This document shows positions 1 to 11,689 of a stretch of DNA of 64,000 nt, piece by piece (position 1 is the first letter of the stretch; the number at the start of each line of letters is the position of its first letter). Origin of the DNA: Piscinibacter aquaticus (GTDB lineage: Bacteria > Pseudomonadota > Gammaproteobacteria > Burkholderiales > Burkholderiaceae_C). The translations under genes were made by a program, and so were the position numbers. The notes under the pieces are model-generated. The model worked only from the letters and a program-made list of their open reading frames with translations. It had not been told where the DNA came from and made no database searches. The stretch spans positions 2,294,001-2,358,000 of the forward strand of contig VOPW01000001.1 of assembly GCA_007994965.1 (NCBI GenBank). The letters are read 5' to 3'.

Positions 1-1174
1 AACCTGCGCGGTTCGGACGTCACCTACAACCCGGTCTTCCTGGCTCACCTGCTGGTCACGTTGGGCGGCGCGACGCTGTTCGTCGGCGAAGGCAAGATCG
101 ACACGACGCTGAAGGCCGCGCTGGCTGCCGACGGCGTGGCGCTGGCGCACTATGGCGATGCCGCCACGGCGCTGGCGGCGCTGCCCGCCGATGCCAGGCT
201 GCTGCTCGACCCGAAGCGCGTGACGCTGGGCCTGCGCGAGCGCATCGCGGTGCCAGTGGTCGAGGCGATCAACCCGAGCACGCTGCTCAAGAGCCGCAAG
301 AGCGACGCCGAGGCCGCGCACATCCGCGAGGCCATGCGCCAGGACGGCGCGGCGATGTGCGAGTTCTACGCCTGGTTCGAGCAGGCGCTCGGCCGCGAGC
401 GCATCACCGAGCTGACGATCGACGAGAAGCTCTCGGCGGCCCGGGCGAAGCGCCCCGGGTTCGTGGGCCTGAGCTTTTCCACCATCGCCGGCTTCAATGC
501 CAACGGCGCGATGCCGCACTACCGCGCCACGCCGGTGTCACACGCCGTCATCGAAGGCGATGGACTGCTGCTGATCGATTCCGGCGGCCAGTACCTCGGC
601 GGCACCACCGACATCACCCGCGTCTGGCCGATCGGCACGATCACCGACGCGCACCGGCGCGACTACACGCTGGTGCTCAAGGGCACGATGGCGCTGTCGC
701 GCACCAAATTCCCGCGCGGCACGCTCTCGCCGATGCTCGACGCCATCGCCCGCGCGCCGCTGTGGGAGCAGGGGCTGGAATACGGCCACGGCACCGGCCA
801 CGGCGTGGGCTACTTCCTCAACGTGCACGAAGGGCCGCAGAGCATCTCAAGGCGCTGCCCGATGCGCACATGGCGATGGAGCCCGGCATGATCACCAGCA
901 TCGAGCCGGGCCTGTACCGGCCGGGCCAGTGGGCATCCGCATCGAGAACACGGTGCTCAACGTCGACGCCGGCAGCACCGAGTTCGGCGAGTTCCTCGCC
1001 TTCGAGACGCTGACGTTGTGCCCGATCGACACGCGCTGCATCGATCGCAGCCTGCTTCGCGCCGACGAGATCGCCTGGCTCAACAGCTACCACGCCACCG
1101 TGCGCGAGCGGCTGCTGCCGCTGGTGGACGGCGCGGCGCGCGATTGGCTGCTGGCGCGCACCGAGCCGATCTGA
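1..1174 (+). CDS. Xaa-Pro aminopeptidase (M24B family), 5' end outside window
   Basis: Metal-dependent aminopeptidase that removes an N-terminal residue preceding proline; probably cytoplasmic. The window opens inside the gene and reads in frame from base 1. The pita-bread metal ligands are all visible: the Asp of LLIDSGG, the Asp of GGTTDITRVW, the His of GTGHGVG, the Glu of SIEPGLY and the Glu of RIENTVL. The frame breaks near 848 and again near 926, where CAGTGGGCATC should read CAGTGGGGCATC (Gln-Trp-Gly-Ile); both fit one lost base. The protein then runs cleanly to its stop after RTEPI. I read this as one functional gene with sequence errors. The exact subfamily (PepP or the PepQ-like cytosolic form) is not settled because the N-terminal domain is only partly present. 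Confidence 0.88.
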
Positions 1175-1280
1175 CACTGCTGCGGTTCATCCCGGCTTTT
1201 GCGCAGTTCGTCGCAAAGCGCTGGGATGACGCAGGGCGCGCTCCTAGAGTCACATCAACGCGACACGGTGTCGCGACTCG

Positions 1281-1286
1281 AAGGAG
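1281..1286 (+). promoter_or_regulatory. Shine-Dalgarno AAGGAG for the small exported protein
   Basis: AAGGAG lies six bases before the ATG at 1293 and fixes that start codon. Confidence 0.7.
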
Positions 1287-1292
1287 ATTCCA

Positions 1293-1523
1293 ATGATCGA
1301 CCGCATCTTCGGCGCCCTGCTCATCGTCTGCCTGCTCGCCGGCGGCACTGCGGCCATCAGCAGCGCCCTGCTCGAGGACGAGGCCCCCGCCCGGCCGGTG
1401 CTCACCGCGACGCTGCCGACCGTCGAGATCGTCGGCAAGCGTCTGCCGGTGGAGACGCCGGTGGACACGCCGGTGGCCCGCAACGAGGCCGCCGCCGAGC
1501 CCACCGCGCGCCAGCTGCAGTGA
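1293..1523 (+). CDS. Small exported or membrane-anchored protein, TLPTVEIV motif, unknown function
   Basis: A 76-residue protein of unknown function. Residues 5-24 form one hydrophobic segment (signal peptide or anchor), followed by a short acidic and proline-rich tail. The start is an ATG with a well-placed AAGGAG. The notable part is TLPTVEIVGKRLP at about residues 41-53. A closely similar TLPTVEIVARR occurs after the signal peptide of a second small protein at 22532-22793, which also has a later VVVTGKRI, so the two look like members of one small secreted family. It stands alone between a forward aminopeptidase and a reverse two-component pair. No enzymatic motif or cysteine pattern suggests a role. 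The frame is intact. Confidence 0.7.
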   Translation: MIDRIFGALLIVCLLAGGTAAISSALLEDEAPARPVLTATLPTVEIVGKRLPVETPVDTPVARNEAAAEPTARQLQ

Positions 1524-1535
1524 GCGGCGCCCGGT

Positions 1536-2320
1536 TCACATCTGCCGGAACAGATGCAGGTAGCTGCGGCTCACCGGCAGCAGCTCCCCGCCGCCCCTTG
1601 AGATGCACCTCGGCGGTCTCGTTGGCACCCCGCGTCACCTGCACCACGTGGTGCAGGTTGACGATCACCGAGCGGTGCGTCTGCACGAAGCGTGAGGGGT
1701 CGAGCTCGTCGGCCAGTTCGCGGATCGTCTTGCGGATCAGCGCCTCGCCGCCCTCCCACACCACCAGCGTGTACTTCTCGTCGGCCTTCAGGTAGACCAC
1801 CTGATCGACCGGTATCAATCGCACGCTCGGGCCCACCGAGGCCTTGATCCACTGCAGATGCGAGCCGGCCGCGCCCTGGCGGCGCTGCAGCTCGGCCTGC
1901 AAACCCTCCAGCACCGATTCCAGTGTCGATGCCGATGCAGCCGGCGCCGCCGCAGGTTGCAGCAGCCGCTGCTTCAGGCGCTGCACCGTATCGGCGAGCC
2001 GGGCTTCGTCGAAGGGCTTGACGAGGTAGTCGATCGCCCCCTGCTCGAAAGCCTGCACCGCATACTGCTCGTAGGCGGTGACGAAGACCAGCTGTGCTCG
2101 GCGCGCGATGGCCCGCGCTGCCTCGATGCCGTTCATGCCCGGCATGTGCACGTCGAGAAAGGCCACCTGGGGCGCATGCTCGTCGAACAGCTCCACCGCC
2201 CTCGCGGCCGTTGCGCGCCTCGGCCACCACGGCGAGCTCGGGCCACACACGCGCCAGCACGCCGCGCAAGCGCTCGCGCAGCAGCGGCTCGTCGTCGGCG
2301 ATCAGCGCGGTGGCGTTCAT
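1536..2320 (-). CDS. LytTR-family response regulator
   Basis: DNA-binding response regulator, presumably phosphorylated by the histidine kinase directly upstream. The N-terminal receiver has the acidic pocket (IADDEP), the phospho-acceptor Asp in FLDVHMPG and the Lys in LVKPFDE. A linker leads to a LytTR domain with RLIPVDQVVYLKADEKY and FVQTHRSVIVN. The frame breaks near 2218 (one extra base in a G run between NGRE and AVELFDE) and near 1595. The true C terminus reads SRSYLHLFRQM and stops at 1536, where LytTR domains normally end. The start ATG overlaps the kinase stop as ATGA, so the two are probably translationally coupled. No target operator is evident. The closest named relative would be AlgR, but the identity is not established. 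Confidence 0.88.
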
Positions 2321-3406
2321 GCTCTGGCCGGCGGGCAGCGCAACGTGACCACCACGCCGTGCGGCTCGGCACCCGTCAGTTCCAGCAGCGCGCCGTCGCC
2401 GAAGAACATGGCCAGCCGCTCGCGCAGGTTGGCCAGGCCGGTGCCGGGCGTTCTGGTCTCGCGCAGCCCCACCCCGCTGTCGCCCACGCTGGCGACGAGC
2501 ATGCCTTCGGCCTCGCGGCGGGCGCGCACGACGATGCGCCCGCCCTGCTCGGCCGGGTCGATGCCGTGGCGGATGGCGTTTTCCACCAGCGTCAGCAGCG
2601 CCATCGGCGGAAAGCGCAGGCCCTCCAGCGCGGCCGGCACGTCGATCTCGAAGGTCAGGCGGTCGGGCATGCGCATCAGCATCAGCTCGAGATAGGCGCG
2701 CACCAGCGCCACCTCGTTGCCCAGCGTCGCACTCGGGTCGCCCAGGCGCGGCATCGCGGCGCGCAGGTAGGCGATCAGGCTGTCCAGCACCTTCGGCGCC
2801 TGCGGCGAACCGGCCTCCACCAGCGCCTGGATGTTGGCCAGCGTGTTGAAGAGGAAATGCGGCTCGATCTGCGCATGCAGCAGGCGCAGCCGCGCATCCA
2901 GCGCCTGGCGCTCGAGCTGGCTGCGTTCGAGTTCGAAGTTCAGTGCCTGCGCCCGCGCCTGCGCATCACGCTCGCGGTACAGCGCACCGAGCGCGAGCAG
3001 CGGCCCGACGGCCAGCACCGTGCCGCTGATCAGCAGGAAGCCCGACAGTCGTCCCTCGTGCTTGAGCACCTCGAACACGGCCGTTCACCGACGGCAGGTA
3101 GACGAGGTAGGTGGCCAGCGGCGCCGCCAGCACCACCGCCACCACCTGCACCAGCCAGCGCGGCGCGCCGCCCATCGCCCAGGTACCGGCCGCCGTGAAG
3201 ACCAGCAGCAACAGCAGCGCGATGACCAGCATGCGCCCGAGCAGCACCGGGAAGGGCGTGACGAAGCTCGGGTTGAGCGCGGCCGCCGCCAGCACCGCCA
3301 GCACGATGGCGACGACGACGCGGCGCAGGCTCAGCGCCGCGATGAAGCGGTCGACGCCGCGCTCCGCAGGAGCGACGGGTGCGCCGGGTTCAAGAGCCGC
3401 TGACAT
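2317..3406 (-). CDS. LytS/AlgZ-type sensor histidine kinase
   Basis: Membrane histidine kinase partner of the LytTR regulator. The N-terminal third has about four hydrophobic segments (for example VVVAIVLAVLAAAAL and VIALLLLLVFTAAG), then a short coiled coil. The His_kinase domain follows with the acceptor His in QIEPHFLFNTLANIQ, the N box LVENAIRHGI and a G-rich ATP site (GDSGVGL, GTGLANLRERL). The ATG at 3406 gives MSAALEPGAP. The frame breaks once, near 3081, where LPSVNG must join VFEVLKHEG. There is no periplasmic sensor domain, so the membrane segments themselves probably sense the signal. The stop at 2317 overlaps the regulator start. The 98-base gap to the upstream metalloprotease stop makes a two-gene operon likely. 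Confidence 0.86.
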
Positions 3407-3504
3407 GGCCGCACGATAGCGCGCGGCTGCCGCCCGCACCATGGCGCGAGCCCGCGGATGCGACGGGCCGCGCCCTGGCGGGGCGAACGGCGGAACGGCC
3501 GGCC

Positions 3505-6235
3505 TCAGCTGCGGATCATCGCGGCCGTCAGCGCCTGCTCGAGGATGGCGAGGCTCTCCTGCAGGTGGGCGCGCGACTCCACGTCCCAGCGCTTGCCGGC
3601 CAGCGCCCGGCGCAGCTGGTCGCGCAGCGTGGTGGCATTGGCGCGCAGCAGGCTCTGTGCGTCGGCCGGCAGCGGCACCGCCACCTTCACCAGCAGGCCC
3701 TGCACGCGGCGCAGGTGCTCGCGCTGCAGGTTGCGGCGCAGGCGGTCGATGCTGCCGCCCTGCTTCAGCTCGCTCCACACGGCACCCTGCACCGTGCCGT
3801 AGACCTCGTTCAGCGAGATCAGGCCGTTGCGTTCCTTCTCGCTGACGTACAGCGGCAGGTCGAGCAGCCGCGTCGCGGTGCCCGGGCTCATCAGGCGGTC
3901 GAGTGCGGCCGACTGCAGCTGCAGCACCGAGGTCGGGATGCTCACCAGGCCCTGGCGTTCCCAGTCACGGTAATCGGGCGTCAGGCTGGCCAGGAACTCC
4001 GGCTTGAAGCGGAAGCTGTCGGCCGAGAACAGCCCGGTGGCGAGGAACTGCAGGGCCTCGCGCTGCTTGGCCGGCTCCACCGGCACGAAGGCACGGCCAT
4101 TGCCGGCGCCGGGCACCGAGCGCGCCGTGTACATGCCACCGACATACTTGCCCACCAGCGACGGCGAATCGCGCAGCGCCGAGAAGCCCGACAGCAGCGC
4201 GCGGCGCTGGCGCGTCGGGTCTTCGCCGGCCTGCGGCGTGCGCTCCTGCACGCGCTGCCACAGCTCGCGCGAGAGCTGCAGCCGCTTGCGGAAGTAGGCG
4301 AGCGGGTCGTCACCGAGGTCGAAGCGGTTGGCCAGCGGGTCGATGCCGTCGTTGGCGGGGCCGCCGCCGGCATCCGGGTCGTTGGCGAAGGCCAGCAGCG
4401 GATCGGCGGCGCTGCGGCCGGCGATCTTCGCCAGCTCGGCCTTCTCCTGCGCTGGCTCGATCGGCTTGTAGGCGTACTCGATCGCCCAGTAGTCGTAGGG
4501 GCCGATCGTCGTGTTGTTGAAGCTGCCCTGCTTCTCGCCGGCAATCGCCAGGTTGTAGGCGTTGTAGTCCATCACCGAGCCGGAGATGCCGTTCTTCTCG
4601 GTGAAGGCCTTGTCCTGCAGCTGCGCCCGCGTGTAGACGGTCGAGGCCTTGAAGTTGTGCGTCAGGCCGAGCGTGTGGCCGACCTCGTGCATGATCGTGT
4701 CGCGCACCACCGCCTGCGCGAAGGCCTCGGCCTCCGGCCCGTCGGTTGCGAGATCACCGCGCGCTTCGAGCAGGTCGAGCGCAAACTCGAACTCGGTGGC
4801 CGCCTGCATCGTGTAGTCGCAGGCCTGCAGGCTGCCCTTGCTGCCGAACGGCAATGCGAAGGGCGTGGCGAACTGCTGGCCCGTGGTGCCCACGCTCTCG
4901 ACGCGGAAGCGCCGCGCACCGCGGCCGAACACGTCGCTCATCGCGATGTCGGCATCGATGATCTCGCCGCTGCGCGGGTCGCTGTGGCTGGGACCACGCG
5001 CGAAGCCGACGTCCGAACCGACGAACCAGCGGATCGACGCATGGCGCGAATCCAGCGTGTCCCAATCGGCATCGTCGGGCTGCTGCCGGCGACGATGGCG
5101 TTCTTGAAGCCGATGCGCTCGAAGGCCTTGTTCCACTCGAGGATTCCCTCCGTCACCGCCTGGCGGTAGGTGACGGGGATGTTCCTGTCGAGCCAGAAGA
5201 CGATCGGCTGCTTGGGCTCGGACAGCGCCGCCGCCGGGTCGGCCTTCTCCAGACGCCAGCGGTTGACGAGGTAGCGCTTCGGGTTGACCTGCAGGTCGGT
5301 GGTGAGATCGGTCACCGTGTCGAAGAAGTGGCCGACCCGCGGATCGGTCTCGCGCGAGGCCATCGGCGTGTCGGGCAGCTTGGTGAAGCTGAACACGTAG
5401 CCGACGAACAGGCTGCGCGGATCGGGCAGCGTCTTCGGCGGCGGCGGCAGCGGCACCGGCGAGGGCGTCAGCGGCGGCACCGGCAGCCGCGCGGTGGCGA
5501 AGTGCATGCGCAGGTTCAGCGTCAGCAGGTCGTCGGTGACGCGGGTCTTCTCGATCGACGAATTGGCACGGTCCAGGCCGTAGCCGATGCGGAAGGCCTG
5601 CTCGAGCGACGACGCATAACCGGGCAGATCGGCGATCAGGAAACTGGCATCGACCAGCACCGACTTGCGCTCGGGGTGCGGTGCGCTGGCCACCGCGGTG
5701 GCCGCCAGCAGGCTGTCGGAGAACGACTGCGCCACCGTGGCCTTCATCGCCGGCGTGGTCGCGACGTATTCGGTGTTGAGCGCCACCAGCTGGATCAGGT
5801 TGTTGACGCGGCGGAAGGTGGCCAGCCACGCCGGGCCCATCTGGCTGCCGTACAGGCCGCGCTCGCCGACCGATTCGGCGATGTTGGCCGAGAGCAGGAA
5901 GGGCTTGCCGAGACTGTCGGCCGGAATCTCCAGCCAGATCTTCTCGTCCTTGCGCCACACGGGGAAGAAGCCGGCCTGCTGCTTGGCGTCCTTGATGACC
6001 TCGGCAAAGGGCTTGGGCGCGCTCGGGTCGGGCCGTGCGGCAGTCGGCGCCGAGGCGGCGCTGCCGGCGCCGCCGCGGCCGCTGGGGCATTGGCCGGTTT
6101 GGCGGCCGGCGCGGTGGCCGCAGCCGGCGCCGTGCTGCCGGTTGTGGTGGGGGCAGCCGAAGGCGTGAGCGTGGCGCAACCGGCGAGGCTGGCGGCCAGC
6201 GACGTGAGCGCGGCGACGCGGAACGGATGGGACAT
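3505..6235 (-). CDS. Zinc-dependent metalloprotease lipoprotein (DUF5117/DUF5118 type)
   Basis: Large exported zinc protease of the metzincin-like family carrying DUF5117/DUF5118. The N terminus is a lipoprotein signal (ATG at 6235, lipobox LAGC) followed by an Ala/Pro/Thr-rich spacer, so it is probably anchored in the outer membrane and faces the periplasm or outside. The zinc site is HEVGHTLGLTH, which fits HExxHxxGxxH, and a Met-turn follows in GSVMDYN. The total length of roughly 900 residues is normal for the family. The frame breaks twice, near 6050 (within the spacer) and near 5075 (just before the DADWDTLDSRHASIRW segment). Substrate is unknown. It is preceded by the beta-helix-like gene in the same orientation after a gap of about 130 bases. 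Confidence 0.88.
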
Positions 6236-6368
6236 GGGCGTGCGCAGGATGCGTAGGAAATCGATCGGCGGATTCTGCGGCAAGCAGGCCGAGCGCGTGA
6301 TCGGGGCCGGCCCGCCCGGACCGCGGCGGACTCCGCGGCAATTCGGCGTCAGCCGCACTCGGCCGATG

Positions 6369-8038
6369 TCAGCGGCGCCGGTCGCGATCGGCCCAGCCGG
6401 CCAGCGAGACCAGCAGCAGCGCCGCGGCGAGCGCACCGAACACGCGCAGCAGCCAACCGATCATCTGAGCGGCGTCACCCCAGATCTGGCCAGCCACCGG
6501 CGTCCAGCGGCTCGCTTCGCGCAGGTCGATGCCGGGCAGCAGCAGGTCGAGTGCATAGGCCAGCGGATGGAAGATCGCCGCAGTGTCCGCGGCGACCGGC
6601 CTGAGCGCCGCGGCCTGCTCGGCAGGGCCGAAGACCAGCGCCGCGGCCAGCCACACGGCGAGGATCCAGCCGGCCGGCGCTGCGGACGCCAGCCATAGCC
6701 CGCCAACGCGCCGAAGCAGGCGTGCGCGACGCGCGCCACGCCGCGCAGCGCCGTGGGCATCGAACTGCCGATGCGGCCGATGCGACGCAGCCGCTGCTCG
6801 CGGCGAACCGCCAGCGTGCCGGCACTGCCGCCGCGGCCCATGCGGCGCAGCACCTCGATCACACGCTGCCAGGGCTGCATGCGGAAGTCGTCGGTCAGGT
6901 GCGCAGGCAGCTGGCGCTCGAGCCAGCCGAGGCGGAAGCCCGAGTCGAGCGACGCACCGTCGCCGAAACGCGAATAGGCAAAGCCATCGAGCACCAGCCG
7001 CTCGCCCCAGGTGCCGGCATCGTCGACGAGCGCGCCAGCGCGCGTGCCGACGAACGAGGCGCCGAGCAAGGGCGCCTCCAGCCGCGCCAGCCGCAGCGTG
7101 CCGCGGATGCGCGCGCGGTCGAGCACCAGCGAGACGCCCTCGCCCCAGGCGGCATCGCCGACGCGGTCGAAGGCCGCGCCGCAGCACTCCATGTCGCCAC
7201 CGATGCGTGCGCGCCTGGCGCTGACGCTGCCGGCTGCCGCAAAACCCTGGTCGAGCCGCAGGTCGCCACCGATCTCGACGCGATCGAGCACCAGCGCGCA
7301 GCGGCGCGCGCCGGTGCCATCGACCGGGCCATGCACACGTGCCCCGCTGGCGACGAGGTCGCCGCCCACACGCGCACCGGCGAAGCGCACCTCTCCGGCG
7401 GCGTCGAAGCCATCGGCCATGCGCAGATCGCCGGCGATCTCGATGCCGTCGGCCAGCAGGCTGCGCCGCGCCGGCAGCGAGGCCTCCTGGCCCACGAGGC
7501 TGAGCCGCGTCGCGTTGAAGTCGCCCGCGATGCGGGCCTGCTGCAGCCGGACCTCGCTGGCGATGCTGCAGCCGGCGTTCAGCGAGAGATCCTGCGCGAT
7601 ACGGCAGCGCTCGGCCAGCAGGCCGGGCAGCTCGCAATCGGGAAAGGCCAGGCCGCCCTGGATGCGCGCGCCGTCGAACAGCGGCGTGGTGTCGAACACG
7701 CAGCGGAAGAACCACAGGCTGGCCGGCACGCGGCATTCGCCGAGATCGAGCCGCCCCTCCACCCACGCGCCGAGCAGCTGGATGCGCCGGCTCTGCCGGT
7801 GCGCACCGTTCTGCAGCGCCAGCGCGGCGAGGAACGAGGCGCGAACCGTCACCTCCGGCGTGGCCTCGCGCGGGCGGCGCAGGCCGATGCGGGCGATGTC
7901 GCCATGCCGGCAGGCGCGCAGCAGCACGCGCTCGGCGGGCCGCAGCGGCTCGAAGCGGGCGAGCGGGTGCTCGGGGGCAAGGCAGCGAGCGAGCCGGTCA
8001 TCGGCCCCCGCTCCGCGCTTGAATCTGGCTCGGCCCAA
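6369..8038 (-). CDS. Beta-helix-like repeat protein with C-terminal membrane segments, unknown function
   Basis: Roughly 550 residues and no enzyme motif. The central part, about residues 75-400, is a long series of imperfect 18-22 residue units built on patterns such as GARIQGGLAF, RVEIGGDLRL, RARIGGDMEC and RARIRGTLRL. These alternate small and hydrophobic residues as in right-handed beta-helix or pentapeptide-like proteins. The C terminus has two or three hydrophobic segments (GWILAVWLAAALVFG, VFGALAAALLLVSLAGW) that would anchor it in the membrane. Similar proteins in other bacteria are sometimes labelled membrane-associated oxidoreductase without support. The frame breaks near 6696 (a GGG run shortened). 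The TTG at 8038 is a poor start. An ATG at 8070 would give MPKITIDQAG and joins through a GGGGG run near 8012. Confidence 0.6.
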
Positions 8039-8145
8039 CGCCGGCCTGGTCTATGGTGATCTTCGGCATGTTCCGCGATCGGCGCATCGCTGTGCGTTCG
8101 CGCCGATTCTGGAACAGCCGCCTCGCCCGGAGAGCCTGGGCCTCA

Positions 8146-8159
8146 CCCGTGATCACGGG
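8146..8159. promoter_or_regulatory. Perfect 14-bp palindrome CCCGTGATCACGGG
   Basis: This perfect dyad lies in the 185-base space between the start of the beta-helix-like gene and the end of ettA, both on the reverse strand. It could be an operator for the beta-helix-like gene, since it is about 75-110 bases upstream of either candidate start. It has no T tract, so a terminator is less likely. No matching regulator is encoded nearby. Confidence 0.3.
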
Positions 8160-8223
8160 GCGCGGCGACGCCAAAGCACCCCGTTCCCCCCGAGGTGGAG
8201 GGGCGGGCCGACCCCGATGCGCC

Positions 8224-9886
<1,663 letters not shown>

Positions 9887-9998
9887 CTGTTCGGGTTTCG
9901 CTGGACGGGTGGGGCCGCGGGCCCGCCTGGGCTGCGACGCAAACCGGTATTGTCGCCTGAGCGGCACGGCACGCACCGATCTGCTACGGTGCGGCCCC
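9887..9998. promoter_or_regulatory. Divergent promoter region, ettA and MFS exporter
   Basis: These 112 bases separate the ettA start (reverse) from the MFS start (forward), so both promoters must lie here or inside the flanking genes. I see no convincing -35/-10 pair or palindrome. Confidence 0.3.
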
Positions 9999-11134
9999 AT
10001 GCCCGGATTGCTCTACCTCCTGGCCGTGTGCAATCTGGTGATCGGCACCGGCGCCTTCGTGCTCGGCGGCATCCTGTCGCCGCTGGCGTCGTCGCTGGGC
10101 GTGAGCGTGGCCGCGGCCGGCCAGGCGATGACGGCGTATGCGCTCGCCACCGCGGTGCTGGCGCCGCTGGCCCTGGTGTCCACCGGCCGCTGGCCGCGCA
10201 AGCGCGTGCTGTGCGTCTCGCTGGCCGTGTTCGCCGCCGGCAACGCCTTGTGCGCGATGGCCGGCAGCCTGGGCCTGCTGCTCGCCGGGCGCGTGCTGAT
10301 GGGCCTGGGCGCGGTGTTCACCGCGGTGGCCGCCGGCATCGCGGTGGCGCTGGTCGAGCCGGCGCGGCGCGGCCGCGCGTTGTCGCTGGTGTTCGTCGGC
10401 ATCAGCCTGAGCTACGTGATCGGGCTGCCCCTGGGCTCGTGGCTGGGCCTGCGCTTCGGCTGGCAGTGGCCGGTGATGCTGGTGGCGGCGCTGTCGGGGC
10501 TGGCCAGCGTGGTGCTCGCCATCGCACTGCCGCGCGACATCGATGCGCCGGGCGCGAGCTTCGCCGGCCTGGGTGCGCTGCTGCAGCGCGCCGACCTGCT
10601 GCGCGCGCTGACACTGACCCTGCTGTATTTCGTCGCGATCTTCTGCGTGTTCTCCTACATCGGCCCGGTGCTGCAGGCGCTGGTGCCGATGTCGACCGAG
10701 GCGATGAGCGTGACGCTGATGCTGTTCGGGCTGTCGGGCGTGCTCGGCACCATCGTCGGCGGCTGGGCCAACGACCGTTTCGGCGCGCGCCGCACATTGA
10801 CGGTGCAACTCGCGGTGCTGGCCACGATGATGCTGCTGGTGCCGCTCACGCGCGGTCACCATGCGCTGCTGGTGGCGGTCTTCGTGGCCTGGGGCATCGC
10901 CGGATTCGGCATGATGACGCCGCAGCAGTCGCGTCGGCCGCGCTGGCGCCGGCACAGGCGCCCATCCTGCTGTCGTTGAACAGTTCGATGCTCTACATCG
11001 GCACGGCGCTGGGCGCTGCCATCGGCGGCCCGGCCTCGGCCTGGGTCGGCTTCGATCGCCTGGCCTGGGTGGGCGTCCCCTTTGCGATCACCGGCTGGCT
11101 GCTGCTGCGCACGGCCCCCGGCGGGATGGCATGA
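9999..11134 (+). CDS. MFS exporter (DHA1/AraJ-like)
   Basis: Twelve-helix major facilitator, likely a drug or sugar efflux pump of the AraJ/YdhP type. It starts at the ATG at 9999, directly with the first helix ([21 protein letters not shown]). The motif between helices 2 and 3 is replaced by [11 protein letters not shown], and the second-half equivalent is [13 protein letters not shown]. Helix 5 carries the [17 protein letters not shown] antiporter-type stretch. The total of about 378 residues is normal. The frame breaks once, near 10930, between PQQS and the final helices ([21 protein letters not shown]). It is transcribed divergently from ettA, and its stop lies eight bases before the next small membrane gene, so those two may be co-transcribed. 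Substrate cannot be inferred. Confidence 0.85.
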
Positions 11135-11141
11135 TGACCGC

Positions 11142-11552
11142 ATGAACTCGCAACTCGACGCCCCGCCCTCGCTCGTCAACATCGCGCACATCGTCTATGC
11201 GCTGCATGCGCTGGGCGGCGCTCGGCGCGTTCGGCGCGGCCACCGTGCTCGGCTCGTTCCTGTTCGGCTGGCCGTCGATCATCGCGGTGATCCTCAACTA
11301 CGTGAAGCGCAGCGAGGCGCGCGGCACTGGCTGGAATCGCACTTCGACTGGCAGATCCGCACCTTCTGGTGGGCGCTGCTGTGGGCGCTGGTCATCGCCG
11401 CGATCTCCGCGGTGCTGGCCATCGTGATCATCGGCATCGCCACCTGGGCGGTCGGCATGTTCGCGCTCGGCGTGTGGGCCATCTACCGCATCGCCCGCGG
11501 CTGGCTGCGGCTGAAAGACCGCCAACCGATGCCCGGCGCCAGCGCAGGCTAG
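11142..11552 (+). CDS. Small DUF4870-like membrane protein
   Basis: About 136 residues with three hydrophobic segments: one around [16 protein letters not shown] and [20 protein letters not shown], then [20 protein letters not shown] and [19 protein letters not shown]. This layout, with the charged [25 protein letters not shown] loop, matches the DUF4870-like small inner-membrane proteins found in many proteobacteria; their role is unknown. The frame breaks near 11217 and near 11327 (one base missing between GT and WLES). It starts at the ATG at 11142, eight bases after the exporter stop, so it is probably in one transcript with it. The C terminus is basic ([10 protein letters not shown]). 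Confidence 0.7.
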   Translation: MNSQLDAPPSLVNIAHIVYALHALGGARRVRRGHRARLVPVRLAVDHRGDPQLREAQRGARHWLESHFDWQIRTFWWALLWALVIAAISAVLAIVIIGIATWAVGMFALGVWAIYRIARGWLRLKDRQPMPGASAG

Positions 11553-11689
11553 AATCCTCCTCGCGCCGCGAGACCAGTCGCCGCAGCGCTCGTCGTACCG
11601 ACATCCCCCACGCCCCCGCGGCTTCCGACTGGTGCAGGCCTTCAAGGCCGCAGCAGGTCGCGACAACGGCTCGTTTCGAGCCTCACCGA

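Noticed and set aside
3379..5169. A long open frame on the forward strand opposite the zinc metalloprotease
   Set aside because: Its composition (Arg, Gln and Ala rich) and lack of any motif are those of a shadow of a GC-rich gene. The reverse-strand protein carries the HExxHxxGxxH site and Met-turn.
6722..8059. An open frame of about 445 codons opposite the beta-helix-like protein
   Set aside because: Shadow frame with no domain. The repeats on the reverse strand are the coherent protein pattern.
11640..11665. A GGCCTT-C-AAGGCC palindrome in the rhlE leader as a terminator or attenuator
   Set aside because: Its loop would be one base and there is no T tract. It was kept only as ordinary leader sequence.
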